Shown here: positions 7,876 through 16,703 of the stretch, piece after piece
How the letters are laid out: each line of letters opens with the position of its first letter
How positions within the stretch are numbered: the stretch's first letter is position 1
Assembly: GCF_039566955.1 (NCBI RefSeq)
Contig: NZ_CP154796.1
Span: 1,054,001-1,118,000 of the forward strand
DNA from: Micromonospora sp. DSM 45708
Lineage (GTDB): Bacteria; Actinomycetota; Actinomycetes; Mycobacteriales; Micromonosporaceae
Direction of reading: 5' to 3'
DNA length: 64,000 nt
The notes under the pieces: model-generated
Told to the model about the DNA's origin: nothing
Database searches by the model: none
The model's input: only the letters and a program-made list of their open reading frames with translations
Made by a program: the position numbers and the translations under genes

Positions 7876-8313
7876 TCAGGCACCTCGGGGCGGCGGGTGC
7901 CGGTGCACGTAGTCGAGGGCGCGGGGGATCGGGTCCCGCCAGTACTCGGACGGCATCCGGTGCCGGTGTGCCGCGCAGAAGTCGGCCAGGTCGTCGGTGA
8001 GCGCGATGCTTTCCAGCGGCCGGTTCTCGACGTCACGATTGGCCGCGAGCAGGTCCGGCTCCGGGTTCCAGCCCGAGTGGTCGAACGCCCAGCCCGCCCA
8101 CGTCGCGTACACATGGCAGACCTGCCGGTCGCCGACGAAACGCAACCCGGCCAGCCGGATCAACCGGTCCGGGTGGGCGTCGCGGCACACCCAGGCCAGG
8201 ATGTGACACGCGCCGGCCGCGAAGAACGCCTGGTCCGTGCGCTGCCAAGCGATGCGCTGGTCCGACCGCTCGAGGGCGGTCCGCCGGAAGACTCCGGCCG
8301 CCACGGCTGCCAC
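7876..8313 (-). CDS. Conserved hypothetical protein
   Basis: A 145-residue soluble protein with a GTG start (8313; GTG 8304 is an alternative). It contains ACHILAWVCRDAHPD, CHVYATWAGWAFDHSG and MPSEYWRDPIPRALDYVHRH, all rich in Trp, His and Cys. No signal peptide or membrane helix. I do not recognise a named family. The high aromatic content and codon use match neighbouring genes, so it is very likely a real protein. Confidence 0.7.
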   Translation of the reverse strand: MAAVAAGVFRRTALERSDQRIAWQRTDQAFFAAGACHILAWVCRDAHPDRLIRLAGLRFVGDRQVCHVYATWAGWAFDHSGWNPEPDLLAANRDVENRPLESIALTDDLADFCAAHRHRMPSEYWRDPIPRALDYVHRHPPPRGA

Positions 8314-8371
8314 CCCCGAACGGTAACCGAGGTGGGCGGCGCGGCGCCCGCCCGTGTGGGACGCTGACGGG

Positions 8372-8560
8372 GTGGCTCGACAGTCGACGGCATGGTCCCG
8401 GATGTCCGCGCGGCAGCGTCGCGTGGTCGGGGTCGCGCTGGGCCTGGTGGTCTGCGGCGTCGTGCTGGCGCTCGCGGTCGATCCGGCACTCGGGGCGATG
8501 GTCATGTCGGCGGCGTCGCTGGTCGCCATCTTCACCGTGGTGTTCACCCCGCCGGCCTGA
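8372..8560 (+). CDS. Small two-helix membrane protein
   Basis: About 62 residues. Two hydrophobic segments (VVGVALGLVVCGVVLALAV and LGAMVMSAASLVAIFTVVF) follow a basic N-terminus (MSARQRRV), predicting a hairpin in the membrane. The start is uncertain: GTG 8372 is shown; GTG 8354 and ATG 8402 are in frame. No family recognised. It is divergent from the conserved hypothetical gene and convergent with the SRPBCC gene. Confidence 0.55.
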   Translation: MARQSTAWSRMSARQRRVVGVALGLVVCGVVLALAVDPALGAMVMSAASLVAIFTVVFTPPA

Positions 8561-8576
8561 GACGGCGTCCACGTCG

Positions 8577-9047
8577 TCAGCGCGCCGACTCGACATACGC
8601 GGCCAGGTTGGCCAGCGAGGACGCGATGCCCTCCTCGTGCACCGCCTGGTCGATGCCGGGTGGCACGCCGGTCGCGGTGACGGTCACCTCGGTCGCGTCG
8701 CCGACCGCGGCGAGATGCCAGGTCAGGGTCATGATCCCGGCGTACGCCGGGTCGTCGGCCTCGAACACCGCGGTCTGCACCACCCGCTCCGGCCGGACCA
8801 GGTCGGCGAACCCGACGTCGACGACGTCCGTCGCGTCCGACGTCTTGCCCGGGCTGCCGGTGGGGTCGAGGTAGGTGAGCGCCATCCGGAAGCCGCCACC
8901 GGGGCGGGGATCCCACCGTTCGATCCGCCCGCGCATGCCGTCCGGCGGCAACCACGCCTCCAGCGCGTCCCGGCGCAGAAGCGCGTCGTAGACCGTCGCC
9001 GGCGCCGCGGCGATCGTCCTGCGCGCCCGATCGATCCTGCTCACCAC
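8577..9047 (-). CDS. SRPBCC (AHSA1/START-like) family protein
   Basis: A 156-residue helix-grip-fold protein: RTIAAAPATVYDALLRRDALEAWLPP at the start (shown here as a position 10-35 region), a central sheet with MTLTWHLAAVGDATEVTVTA and a long C-terminal helix (IASSLANLAAYVESAR). This is the Aha1/polyketide-cyclase-like lipid or ligand-binding fold. The start is one of two adjacent GTG codons (9047 or 9044). Ligand unknown. Divergent from the acetyltransferase gene. Confidence 0.87.
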   Translation of the reverse strand: MVSRIDRARRTIAAAPATVYDALLRRDALEAWLPPDGMRGRIERWDPRPGGGFRMALTYLDPTGSPGKTSDATDVVDVGFADLVRPERVVQTAVFEADDPAYAGIMTLTWHLAAVGDATEVTVTATGVPPGIDQAVHEEGIASSLANLAAYVESAR

Positions 9048-9083
9048 TCGATTCTAGGAGCCGGTCGAGTGGAGGATGGTCGG

Positions 9084-9668
9084 GTGAGATTTCCCCTCTC
9101 GACGCCGCCCGCCATTCCCGCCGGCACCCTCGCGCCCGGTCCGCAGCCGACGCTCGCCGTCGGCGACGACCTCGTCCTGCGGCCGTGGCAGGCGTCCGAC
9201 GCGTCGGCGTTCCTCGCCGCCTACCAGGATCCCGAGATCCGCCGCTGGCACACCCGCCCACCCGACTCCGAGGACCAGGTCCGCGAGTGGTTCGCGTACT
9301 ACCGCCAGGCGTGGCGCCAGGAGACGGCGGCGAGCTGGGCGATGACGTACGGCGGCGGTGAGCCGCTCGGGCGCATGGTGCTGGGCGCCATGGACCTCGG
9401 CGACGGGGTGGCGGTGTGCGCGTACTGGGTGGTGCCGGCCGCTCGCGGCGCGGGCGTGGCGTCCCGGTCGTTGCGGGCGGTGAGTGACTGGGCGCTCGGC
9501 GCCGGCTTCCACCGTCTCGAACTCGACCACTCGACCCGCAACCAGGCGTCCTGCCGGGTCGCCGTCAAGGCCGGCTTCCGGGCCGAGGGCACTAGGCGCA
9601 ACGCCGCCGTGCACCCGGACGGACGGCACGACATGCACCTGCACGCCCGCGTCCGCGGCGACGACTGA
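9084..9668 (+). CDS. GNAT N-acetyltransferase (RimJ/RimL type)
   Basis: A 194-residue acetyltransferase of the GNAT_3 type that acts on ribosomal proteins or small amines. LVLRPWQASDASAFLAAY begins the fold, the acetyl-CoA pyrophosphate loop is VVPAARGAGVASRSL (about 120-133), and the closing motif is LELDHSTRNQASCRVAVKAGF. GTG 9084 is chosen because GGAGG lies at 9071-9075. Substrate cannot be deduced. Confidence 0.9.
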   Translation: MRFPLSTPPAIPAGTLAPGPQPTLAVGDDLVLRPWQASDASAFLAAYQDPEIRRWHTRPPDSEDQVREWFAYYRQAWRQETAASWAMTYGGGEPLGRMVLGAMDLGDGVAVCAYWVVPAARGAGVASRSLRAVSDWALGAGFHRLELDHSTRNQASCRVAVKAGFRAEGTRRNAAVHPDGRHDMHLHARVRGDD

Positions 9669-9972
9669 CCGGGTGCTGCTCTGCTCGCCGGGGGGCCGAC
9701 AGCCTGCGGTGGCGTCTGGTGGCCGAGTTCCTGGAGGAATACGGGTGTGGTGCGCCCCGTGGTCCGAACGCGGTCACTACACGGGTTCTGGTTTCCGTTC
9801 CACACGAGCGCCGCCCGGGTTGAAGGCGGTGGGTCCATGCGCCGGCCGCGCCTTGCGGGCCGTAGTCGGTCCCTCGGATGGTCCCGCCGTGCCGTCTGTC
9901 CGGAGGCAGCGCGGGCAGTCCGTAAGAGCGGCCATATGTGATGATCGACCTGGGGCGTCGGTGGGAGGACGG
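9669..9972. other. Gap without a recognised gene
   Basis: About 300 bases between the acetyltransferase and the next membrane protein. Frames here are short and none has coding-like third-position bias throughout. The short AT-richer stretch CCATATGTGATGAT (about 9933-9946) just before the downstream gene may hold its promoter, but I cannot define -35 and -10 boxes with confidence. Confidence 0.4.
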
Positions 9973-10569
9973 ATGACCGAGTCACAGCGCGGCACCGCGC
10001 CACGGACGTCGTTCTGGCAGTCGATGGCAGGGATGCTCACCGCCGTCGCCGGCCTGATCACCGCGCTCGTCGGCGTTGCGGCATTCGTCTACCAGGTCAC
10101 CGGTGGCGGCTCCACCGCCGCTCCGGCGACGCGGTCGCCCACCCCGTCGGCTTCGCCCCGGGCGGCAGGCGCGGAGACGTCCCCACCGCAGGCCGCCACC
10201 CCGGAGAGTGCCGGGGCCGGCCCCTTCGAACTGCTCTTCAACAACAACGGCGTCGATCTCGACGCCGACCCGCCCAGAGTGGCCACCCGGTCGGACCCCG
10301 AGATCGACATTTACGACGGGGGTGGCTCGATCCAGAGCTTTCCCATCTGGGCAGGCCTGGCCAGGTGGAGTCGCGCAGGCTCACCGACCCGAGAGGACTG
10401 CGTCTCCCTGCTCAACGGCTTTGCGACGATCGACTCCACCTACCGCAAGGGCAGCCGGTACTGCGTGCACACGCGGGAGGACGCCCACGTCGCGTTCGTC
10501 GAGTTCGTCGCTCCGATCGAGGCCGGCTGGAAGATCCGGGTGACGGTCTGGCCGGGCACGGCGGACTGA
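9973..10569 (+). CDS. Single-pass membrane protein with extracytoplasmic domain
   Basis: A 198-residue protein with GGGAGGA upstream of ATG 9973. A short cytoplasmic tail, one helix (about 18-40, MLTAVAGLITALVGVAAFVY), a Ser/Pro/Ala-rich spacer (45-78), then a folded domain (80-198) with two Cys (REDCVSLL and SRYCVHTR) that could form a disulfide. Similar tail domains occur in many actinomycete hypothetical proteins. Function unknown. Confidence 0.75.
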   Translation: MTESQRGTAPRTSFWQSMAGMLTAVAGLITALVGVAAFVYQVTGGGSTAAPATRSPTPSASPRAAGAETSPPQAATPESAGAGPFELLFNNNGVDLDADPPRVATRSDPEIDIYDGGGSIQSFPIWAGLARWSRAGSPTREDCVSLLNGFATIDSTYRKGSRYCVHTREDAHVAFVEFVAPIEAGWKIRVTVWPGTAD

Positions 10570-10630
10570 CCTCTGTGACTGGCCTTCCATAGGCGCGGGA
10601 CTCGGTGGCCGCGAATGAGAGAGTGACGAC

Positions 10631-13600
10631 GTGCGGGTGGGGATCCTCGGGCCGCTGGAGGTCCGCGACGGCGAACAGGCCGTCGCCGTCGCCGGTGCCC
10701 GGCTGCGGGCGCTGCTGATCCGTCTCGCCCTGGACCCGGGCCGTCCGGTGAGCGTGCCGGCGCTGGCCGAGGCGCTCTGGGCGGACGCGCCGCCCGCCGA
10801 CACCGCGAACGCCGTGCAGACGCTGGTGTCCCGGCTGCGTCGCGCGGTGCCCGGGCTCGGGGTACGCAGCGGCCCGGCCGGCTACCGGCTCGACCTGGCC
10901 CCGGACGACGTGGACGCGGAGCGGTTCGCGCGGCTGGCCCGCCAGGGGCGGGAGGCGCTGCGCGACGGCGACCCGCAGCGGGCGCTCGGGCCACTGCGGG
11001 ACGCGCTGGCGTTGTGGCGCGGCCCGGCGCTGGCCGAGGTCGCCGACGCGCCGTACGCGAGCGCCGCCGTGGCGCGCCTGACGGAGCTGCGGCTCACCGC
11101 CCAGGAGGACCGGATCGAGGCGGAGCTGCGGACCGGCCGGCCGGAGCTGCTGGTGGCCGAGCTGGACGAGCTGACCGCCGCGCATCCGCTGCGGGAGCGG
11201 CTGGCCGTACTGCGCCTGCGGGCGTTGGCCGCCGCCGGTCGGCCCGCCGAGGCGCTCGGCGCGTACGAGCGGATCCGGGAACGGCTCGCCGAGGAGCTGG
11301 GCGTGGACCCCTCGCCCGAGCTGCGGGCCGCGCACCTGGCGTTGCTGCGGGGCGAGGCGGCCCCGCCACCGGCGCCCGCCGCGCGGCGGGGGAACCTGCG
11401 CGCCGCGCTCACCACGTTCGTCGGGCGGGATGACGACCTGCGTCGGCTCACCGCGCTGCTCGCCGGCAACCGGCTGGTCACGCTGCTCGGGCCGGGCGGT
11501 GCCGGCAAGACCCGGCTGGCGAGCGTCGCGGCCGGCCGGCTGGCGGACGCCGTACCGGGCGGGGCCTGGCTGGTCGAGCTGGCCCCGATCACCGACCCGG
11601 CGGACGTGTCACGCGCCGTGCTCGACACGCTCGGTCGCCGGGAGCGGACGCTGGAACCGGCCCGGCCCACGTTCCGCGACACGCTCGGCCGGCTGGTCGA
11701 CGCGCTCGCCGCCGACGAGACGCTGATCGTGCTGGACAACTGCGAGCACGTCGTCGAGGCCGCCGCCCGGCTCGCCGAGGAACTGCTCGGCCGCTGCCCG
11801 GGGCTGCGCGTGCTCGCCACGTCCCGCGAGCCGCTCGGCATCGTCGGTGAGACGCTGGAGCCCGTACCGCCGCTGCGGCTGCCGCCGGCGGACGTGTCGC
11901 CGGCCGACGCCGCCGCGTACCCGTCGGTGCAGTTGCTGCGCGACCGGGCCGGGGCCGTGCGGGCCGGGTTCGCGGTGACCGACGACAACGTCGCCGACGT
12001 GGTGGAGATCTGCCGCCGCCTGGACGGCCTGCCGCTCGCCATCGAACTGGCCGCGGCGCGGCTGCGGACGCTGTCGCCGCGGCAGGTCGCGGCCGGCCTG
12101 GACGACCGGTTCCGGCTGCTGACCGGCGGCAGCCGCACCGCGCTGCCCCGGCACCGGACGCTGCGGGCGGTGGTGGACTGGAGCTGGGGTCTGCTCACCG
12201 ACGACGAGCGCCGGCTCGCCGAACGGCTCGCCGTGTTCCCGGCCTCGGTCACCGCCGAGTCGGCGGCCGGCGTCGCCGGCCCGGCCGCCGCCGCGCTGCT
12301 CGACGCGCTCGTCGACAAGTCGCTGCTCCAGGTGGTCGACGACGGGCGGTTCCGGATGCTGGAGACCATCCGGGAGTACGGGCTGGAGCGGCTCGCCGCC
12401 ACCGGGGCGGGCGCCGGCGCGCGGACCGCGCACGCCACGTACTTCCGGGACCTGGTGGTGGCCGCGGAGCCGCACCTGCGCACCGCCGGCCAGCTCCCCT
12501 GGCTGCGGCTGCTGGCGGCGGAGCGGGAGAACATCGTCGGCGCGCTGCACTACGCGTGCGACGCCGGCGACGCCGACACCGCGCTGCGGATCGGCGCGGG
12601 GCTGGCGCTGCCGCTGATCATCTGGGGCGACGACGGCGGCATCGGCGGTGACGTGCTGGCCCGCGCGCTCGCGCTGCCCGGCCCGACGCCGGCGGCCGAG
12701 CGGGCCGTGGTGCTCGCCATCCGCACGATCACCGAGATGTTCCACAGCGCCCGCGAGCCCACGCCGGAGCGGGTCGCGGAGCTGACCGACGCGGTCCGCG
12801 CGGCGCAGGGGACCGGGCATCCGCTGGTGGCGCTGCTCGAACCGGCCCTGTCGATGTTCACCGACGACACCGCCGCCGGGATCGCGGCGGTCGACCGGGC
12901 GCGCGGGCACCCCGACCCGTGGACCGACGGCACGTTGCTCACCATGCGCGGCCAGATCCGGGAGAACGACGGCGACGCCGAGGGCATGCTGCGCGACCTG
13001 ACCGGAGCGGTCGCGGAGCTGCGCGTGGTCGGCGAGCGGTGGAGCCTGTCGATGGTGCTGAGCCAGTACGCCGACGCGCTGACCAAACGCGGCGACTTCC
13101 CGGCGGCCACGGCCGCGCTGGAGGAGTCGGCGCGGCTGGTCCGCGAACTGAACCCGGGCGCCGAGCCGGGCTTCCAGTTGATCTGGCTGGCGGCCATCCG
13201 GGCCCGGTCCGGGGACGTGGCCGGCGCCAAGGCGGAACTGCGCCGGTTCGTCGCTGAGCGGGCGGCCGACCGGGAGGGCCGGGACGCCGCGTTCGGGCTG
13301 ATGATGCTCGGCGACATCGCCCGGATCGAGGGTTCGCTCGACGAGGCGGCGGAGTGTTTCGCGGAGGCGATGCGCCGCCAGGACGAGGCGCCGCTGGTCG
13401 CGCCGCAGTTCCGCGGGCTGCTGCTGGCCGCGATGGCGAACCTCGCGCTCGCCCGGGATGACGTGCCGGGCGCGCGCGGCTGCCTGGCCGAGGCCACCGC
13501 ACGGGGGCTCGCCGCCCGGGACATGCCGGTGCTGGCGATCATCGCGGTCGGCTGGGTGGCGGTCGCCGCGGCGGAGGGCCGGTACGAGCGGGCCGCCGAG

Positions 13601-13849
13601 CTGCTCGGCACCTCCGACTCGCTGCGCGGCAGGCCGGACCGGTCCAACCCGGACGCGCAGCGGCTCGCCGAGCGGCTGCGCGTCGAGTTGGGCGACGACG
13701 GGTACGCCGCCGCGTACACCCGGGGGCACGCCCTGAGCCGGGCCGACGCCCTGGCGTTCGTGGGCGGCGACCCGGGAGACGGCCGACGCTCGGGCGTTCG
13801 CGGGGCGGCGACCCGGCCGGGTGCGGCCGGTCAGGCGCGGCGCCGGTAG
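10631..13849 (+). CDS. AfsR/SARP-like regulator: BTAD, NB-ARC ATPase, TPR
   Basis: A 1072-residue regulator. Order: OmpR-type winged helix (1-90, VGILGPLEVRDG), bacterial transcriptional activation domain (95-240, with AYERIRERLAEELGVDPSPE), NB-ARC ATPase with Walker A LGPGGAGKTR near 288 and Walker B LIVLDNCEHV near 366, then alpha-helical TPR-like repeats from about 620 to 1030. This architecture is that of large SARP regulators that couple ATP hydrolysis to activation of secondary metabolite or transport genes. The GTG start is well placed. It converges with, and overlaps by 19 bp, the DrrB-type permease, so the pair may be functionally linked though not co-transcribed. Confidence 0.93.
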   Translation: MRVGILGPLEVRDGEQAVAVAGARLRALLIRLALDPGRPVSVPALAEALWADAPPADTANAVQTLVSRLRRAVPGLGVRSGPAGYRLDLAPDDVDAERFARLARQGREALRDGDPQRALGPLRDALALWRGPALAEVADAPYASAAVARLTELRLTAQEDRIEAELRTGRPELLVAELDELTAAHPLRERLAVLRLRALAAAGRPAEALGAYERIRERLAEELGVDPSPELRAAHLALLRGEAAPPPAPAARRGNLRAALTTFVGRDDDLRRLTALLAGNRLVTLLGPGGAGKTRLASVAAGRLADAVPGGAWLVELAPITDPADVSRAVLDTLGRRERTLEPARPTFRDTLGRLVDALAADETLIVLDNCEHVVEAAARLAEELLGRCPGLRVLATSREPLGIVGETLEPVPPLRLPPADVSPADAAAYPSVQLLRDRAGAVRAGFAVTDDNVADVVEICRRLDGLPLAIELAAARLRTLSPRQVAAGLDDRFRLLTGGSRTALPRHRTLRAVVDWSWGLLTDDERRLAERLAVFPASVTAESAAGVAGPAAAALLDALVDKSLLQVVDDGRFRMLETIREYGLERLAATGAGAGARTAHATYFRDLVVAAEPHLRTAGQLPWLRLLAAERENIVGALHYACDAGDADTALRIGAGLALPLIIWGDDGGIGGDVLARALALPGPTPAAERAVVLAIRTITEMFHSAREPTPERVAELTDAVRAAQGTGHPLVALLEPALSMFTDDTAAGIAAVDRARGHPDPWTDGTLLTMRGQIRENDGDAEGMLRDLTGAVAELRVVGERWSLSMVLSQYADALTKRGDFPAATAALEESARLVRELNPGAEPGFQLIWLAAIRARSGDVAGAKAELRRFVAERAADREGRDAAFGLMMLGDIARIEGSLDEAAECFAEAMRRQDEAPLVAPQFRGLLLAAMANLALARDDVPGARGCLAEATARGLAARDMPVLAIIAVGWVAVAAAEGRYERAAELLGTSDSLRGRPDRSNPDAQRLAERLRVELGDDGYAAAYTRGHALSRADALAFVGGDPGDGRRSGVRGAATRPGAAGQARRR

Positions 13850-14655
13850 GCCCGGACGGCCAGCGGCGCGCAGACCGCGATGATCGCCACGGTCCAGATC
13901 AGTGACCGGGTCACCGGTCCGGCGACCGGACCGCCGAGGATCAGGCCCCGCGCCGCGGTCATCACGTCGGCCACCGGGTTCACGCCGACCCACCACTGCA
14001 ACCAGCCGGGCATCGTGTCGGTCGGCGCCATCATGTTGGTGCCGAACGTCAGCGGGAACATCACCAGGAACGCGGTCCCCTGCACCGCGCTCGGGCTGCG
14101 CATCAGCACGCCGAGCAGCACCCCGACCCAGCTCACCGCGAACGCGAACGCGATGGTCAGCAGGCACGCCGCCAGCGTGGACAGCGGATCGGTGCCGATC
14201 CGGAAGCCGATGGCGTAGCCGAACGTGAACAGCACCACGATCGAGACCACGAACCGCACCAGGTCGCCGACCACGGAGCCGACAAGCGGCGCGGACCGGG
14301 CGATCGGCAGGCTGCGGAACCTGTCGAAGACGCCCTTCTCGATGTCGGTGTTGAGGCTGACGCCGGTCGCGACGGACGCGAACAGCACGGTCTGCACCAT
14401 GATCGCCGGGAGCAGGAACTCCAGGTACTCGTGCTGCGAGCCGGAGATCGCGCCGCCCAGCAGGTAGACGAAGATCAGCACGAAGACGATCGGTTGGAGC
14501 GTCACGTCGAGGAGCTGCTCCGGCGTGCGGAGCGTCTTGATCAGGCTGCGGCCGGCGAGCGCGAGGCTGTGCCGGACCAGCCCGAACGGGCGGGCGCCGG
14601 GCCGGGGCGCGCGGGTCCGGGGCGGCGTCGCCGCCGGGTGCGTGGTCGTGGTCAT
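13831..14655 (-). CDS. ABC-2 type drug exporter permease (DrrB-like)
   Basis: A 274-residue integral membrane protein with six predicted helices between about 45 and 265. Family marks include LLPAIMVQTVLFASVATGVS, EKGVFDRFRSLPIARSA (the conserved EKG..DRFRSLP motif of DrrB) and GLILGGPVAGPV. It forms an efflux pump with the ATPase just upstream; the two overlap as TGA/ATG (14652-14655). DrrAB pumps export anthracyclines, glycolipids or antibiotics; the substrate here is unknown. Confidence 0.92.
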   Translation of the reverse strand: MTTTTHPAATPPRTRAPRPGARPFGLVRHSLALAGRSLIKTLRTPEQLLDVTLQPIVFVLIFVYLLGGAISGSQHEYLEFLLPAIMVQTVLFASVATGVSLNTDIEKGVFDRFRSLPIARSAPLVGSVVGDLVRFVVSIVVLFTFGYAIGFRIGTDPLSTLAACLLTIAFAFAVSWVGVLLGVLMRSPSAVQGTAFLVMFPLTFGTNMMAPTDTMPGWLQWWVGVNPVADVMTAARGLILGGPVAGPVTRSLIWTVAIIAVCAPLAVRAYRRRA

Positions 14656-15608
14656 GCCGCCACCTCCGTGGGCTGTTCGGCGCCGTGGCCGGTCAACGTG
14701 AAGAACACCTCGTCGAGGCTGGGCAGCCGCAGCGCCAGCTCGACCACCCCGATGCCGGCGTCGTCGAGCCGGCGTACGACCGCGGTGAACGCCGCGTCAC
14801 CCTCCACCGGCACGGTGAGCAGGCCGGGCCGGGGCAACTCGGGTTCGGCGCCGGTGCCGGCGCGCAGGATGTCGGCGACTTCGCCGATCCGCGCCGGGTC
14901 GGTCGGCCGGACCACGATGGTCTGGCTGCCGGCGATGCGCTTCAGCTCACCCGGCGTGCCGTGGGCGATCACCCGGCCGTGGTCGATCACCGAGATCTCG
15001 TCGGCCAGCGCGTCCGCCTCGTCCAGGTACTGCGTGGTGAGCAGCACCGTCGAGCCGTCGTCGACGAGCGAGCGGACCACCCCCCACATCTCCTCGCGTT
15101 TGGCCGGGTCCAGGCCGGTCGTCGGCTCGTCCAGGTAGATCACCTCCGGCCGGCCGACCAGACTCGCGGCCAGATCCAGCCGGCGGCGCATGCCACCGGA
15201 GTACGTCTTGGCCGGCCGTCCGGCCGCGGCGGTCAGGTCGAACCAGGCGAGCAGTTCGGCCGCCCGCGCCCGGGCGTCGCGCCGGCTCAGGTCGAGCAGG
15301 CGGCCGATCAGCACCAGGTTCTGCGTACCGGTCAGGTCCTCGTCGACCGACGCGTACTGCCCGGTCAGGCCGATCAGCCGGCGTACCCGGGCGGCGTCGG
15401 CGACCACGTCGTGACCGCCGACGGTGGCCCGTCCCTCGTCGGGGCGCAGCAGCGTGGCGAGGATGCGTACCGCCGTGGTCTTGCCGGCGCCGTTCGGCCC
15501 CAGCACCCCCAGCACGGTCCCCCGTCGTGCGGCGAGGTCGATCCCGGCCAGCGCGGTCGTCGAACCGAACCGCTTGACCAGGCCCTCCGCCTCGAATGCG
15601 TAGCTCAT
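14652..15608 (-). CDS. ABC exporter ATPase (DrrA-like)
   Basis: A 318-residue ATPase. Walker A GPNGAGKTTAVRIL (about 40-50), Q-loop TGQYASVDEDLTG, signature YSGGMRRRLDLAASL (about 138), Walker B VIYLDEPTTGLDP, switch His in LLTTQYLDEAD (here Gln-Tyr precedes; DrrA types often have TQYL). The C-terminal DrrA extension ends LPSLDEVFFTLTGH. ATG 15608 is used; ATG 15620 is possible. It powers the permease translated directly after it. Confidence 0.93.
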   Translation of the reverse strand: MSYAFEAEGLVKRFGSTTALAGIDLAARRGTVLGVLGPNGAGKTTAVRILATLLRPDEGRATVGGHDVVADAARVRRLIGLTGQYASVDEDLTGTQNLVLIGRLLDLSRRDARARAAELLAWFDLTAAAGRPAKTYSGGMRRRLDLAASLVGRPEVIYLDEPTTGLDPAKREEMWGVVRSLVDDGSTVLLTTQYLDEADALADEISVIDHGRVIAHGTPGELKRIAGSQTIVVRPTDPARIGEVADILRAGTGAEPELPRPGLLTVPVEGDAAFTAVVRRLDDAGIGVVELALRLPSLDEVFFTLTGHGAEQPTEVAA

Positions 15609-15781
15609 GGCACCGACCATGGCCGGTGCCGCTGGCAGCGCGCGCACACGACGCTGACACGGGTACGCACACCGCCCGCCGTCGTGACGCTCGACGCCGC
15701 CGAGCACCTGGACCGGTGACCGGCCGACCGGATGGCCGGTGGACAGGTGCGCCGCCCGGCCCGAGTGGGCATACTCGCCGG

Positions 15782-16387
15782 ATGTCCGATCAGCCCTCGC
15801 GTCCGGCGGCGGCGTCGCCGATGCTGGCCGCGCTGCGCGACGGCACCCGTGACCACCACGCCGCCGTGGAACGCCGGCTGGGCCTGCCCGACCGGATCCG
15901 CGCCCGAGGTGATCTCGCCGTCGCGCTGGCCGCGCTGCTCGCCGCCTGGTCACCGCTGGAGCGGGACCTCGCCGCCGCGGACTGGTCCGGGCTGCCGCTC
16001 GATCGCCGGCTGGGCGAGGCCGCCGCGTTGCTCCGGGCCGACCTGGCCGCCCTCGGCGTCGCCGTGGACCGGCCGGCCGCCGGGTCGGGTCTGGACTTCG
16101 GCACCACCGCCCGGGCCGTCGGCGGCCGGTACGTCCTGCTGGGCAGCGCGCTGGGTGGCCGGGTCATCGCGCCGGAGGTGGAGCGCCGGCTGGGCCTGCG
16201 CGAGGGGGAGGCGACCCGGTTCTTCCGCCGCAGCGGGGGCGCGCCGGGGCGCGACTGGCGGGACTTCCGCCGCGCGCTGGCCGGGCGGGAGTGGTCGGTC
16301 GCGGAGCGGCACGACGCCGCCGGGGCCGCACGGTCGACGTTCGACTTCGTCGGCGGGGCCGCGGCGGTCCGGCCGTCCGGGGCCTGA
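15782..16387 (+). CDS. Biliverdin-producing heme oxygenase-like protein
   Basis: A 201-residue all-helical protein of the bacterial heme oxygenase family. MLAALRDGTRDHHAAVERRL (14-33) carries the proximal His region, and the distal helix GGRYVLLGSALGGRVI (about 117-132) has the Gly-rich stretch that sits over heme. It lies within the usual length range (180-220). Such proteins open heme to biliverdin, CO and iron, or supply biliverdin to a phytochrome. No phytochrome or heme uptake gene is nearby. Confidence 0.82.
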   Translation: MSDQPSRPAAASPMLAALRDGTRDHHAAVERRLGLPDRIRARGDLAVALAALLAAWSPLERDLAAADWSGLPLDRRLGEAAALLRADLAALGVAVDRPAAGSGLDFGTTARAVGGRYVLLGSALGGRVIAPEVERRLGLREGEATRFFRRSGGAPGRDWRDFRRALAGREWSVAERHDAAGAARSTFDFVGGAAAVRPSGA

Positions 16388-16390
16388 GTC

Positions 16391-16690
16391 TCAGGGGCGG
16401 TCCAGGCGTTCGGCGTACGCGTCGCGCAGCGCCGCCCAACCGAAGTCCTTCGCCTCCGCGCCGCGGATCGGGCCGGTCGATCTGGTGCCGCAACGTGAGC
16501 GTGGTGCCGGCGGTGGTCGGGGTCAGCTCCCAGCGCAGCAGGTGACCAGGCTGGCCTCGCGGAGCACCCGGAGGTGCTTGGAGACGGTCGGCTGGCTCAT
16601 GCCCAGCGCGTCCACCAGGTCGCCGACGCTGCTCTCCGCCCGGCGCAGCCGGTCGAGGGTTATATGTCGCTGAAGGCATAGAGGCTGTCC
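16391..16690 (-). pseudogene. Fused remnants of an ArsR regulator and SRPBCC protein
   Basis: Reading leftward, LYAFSDI and then, in another frame, TLDRLRRAESSVGDLVDALG MSQPTVSKHLRVLREASLV (regular ArsR winged helix) are followed at once by HLLRWELTPTTAGTTLTLRH in a shifted frame, then FGWAALRDAYAERLDRP and TGA at 16391-16393 in a further shift. This is the order of a typical ArsR gene followed by an AHSA1-type SRPBCC gene, with a deletion joining them and frameshifts. No intact protein can be made. It faces away from the LLM gene at 16704. Confidence 0.75.
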
Positions 16691-16703
16691 CTATGCTCGG
16701 GGC

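Noticed and set aside
11609..14167. An 852-codon open frame antisense to the SARP regulator
   Set aside because: Composition is that of a reverse frame (Arg, Gly, Ala, His repeats) and no domain is seen; the sense frame has clear BTAD and NB-ARC motifs.
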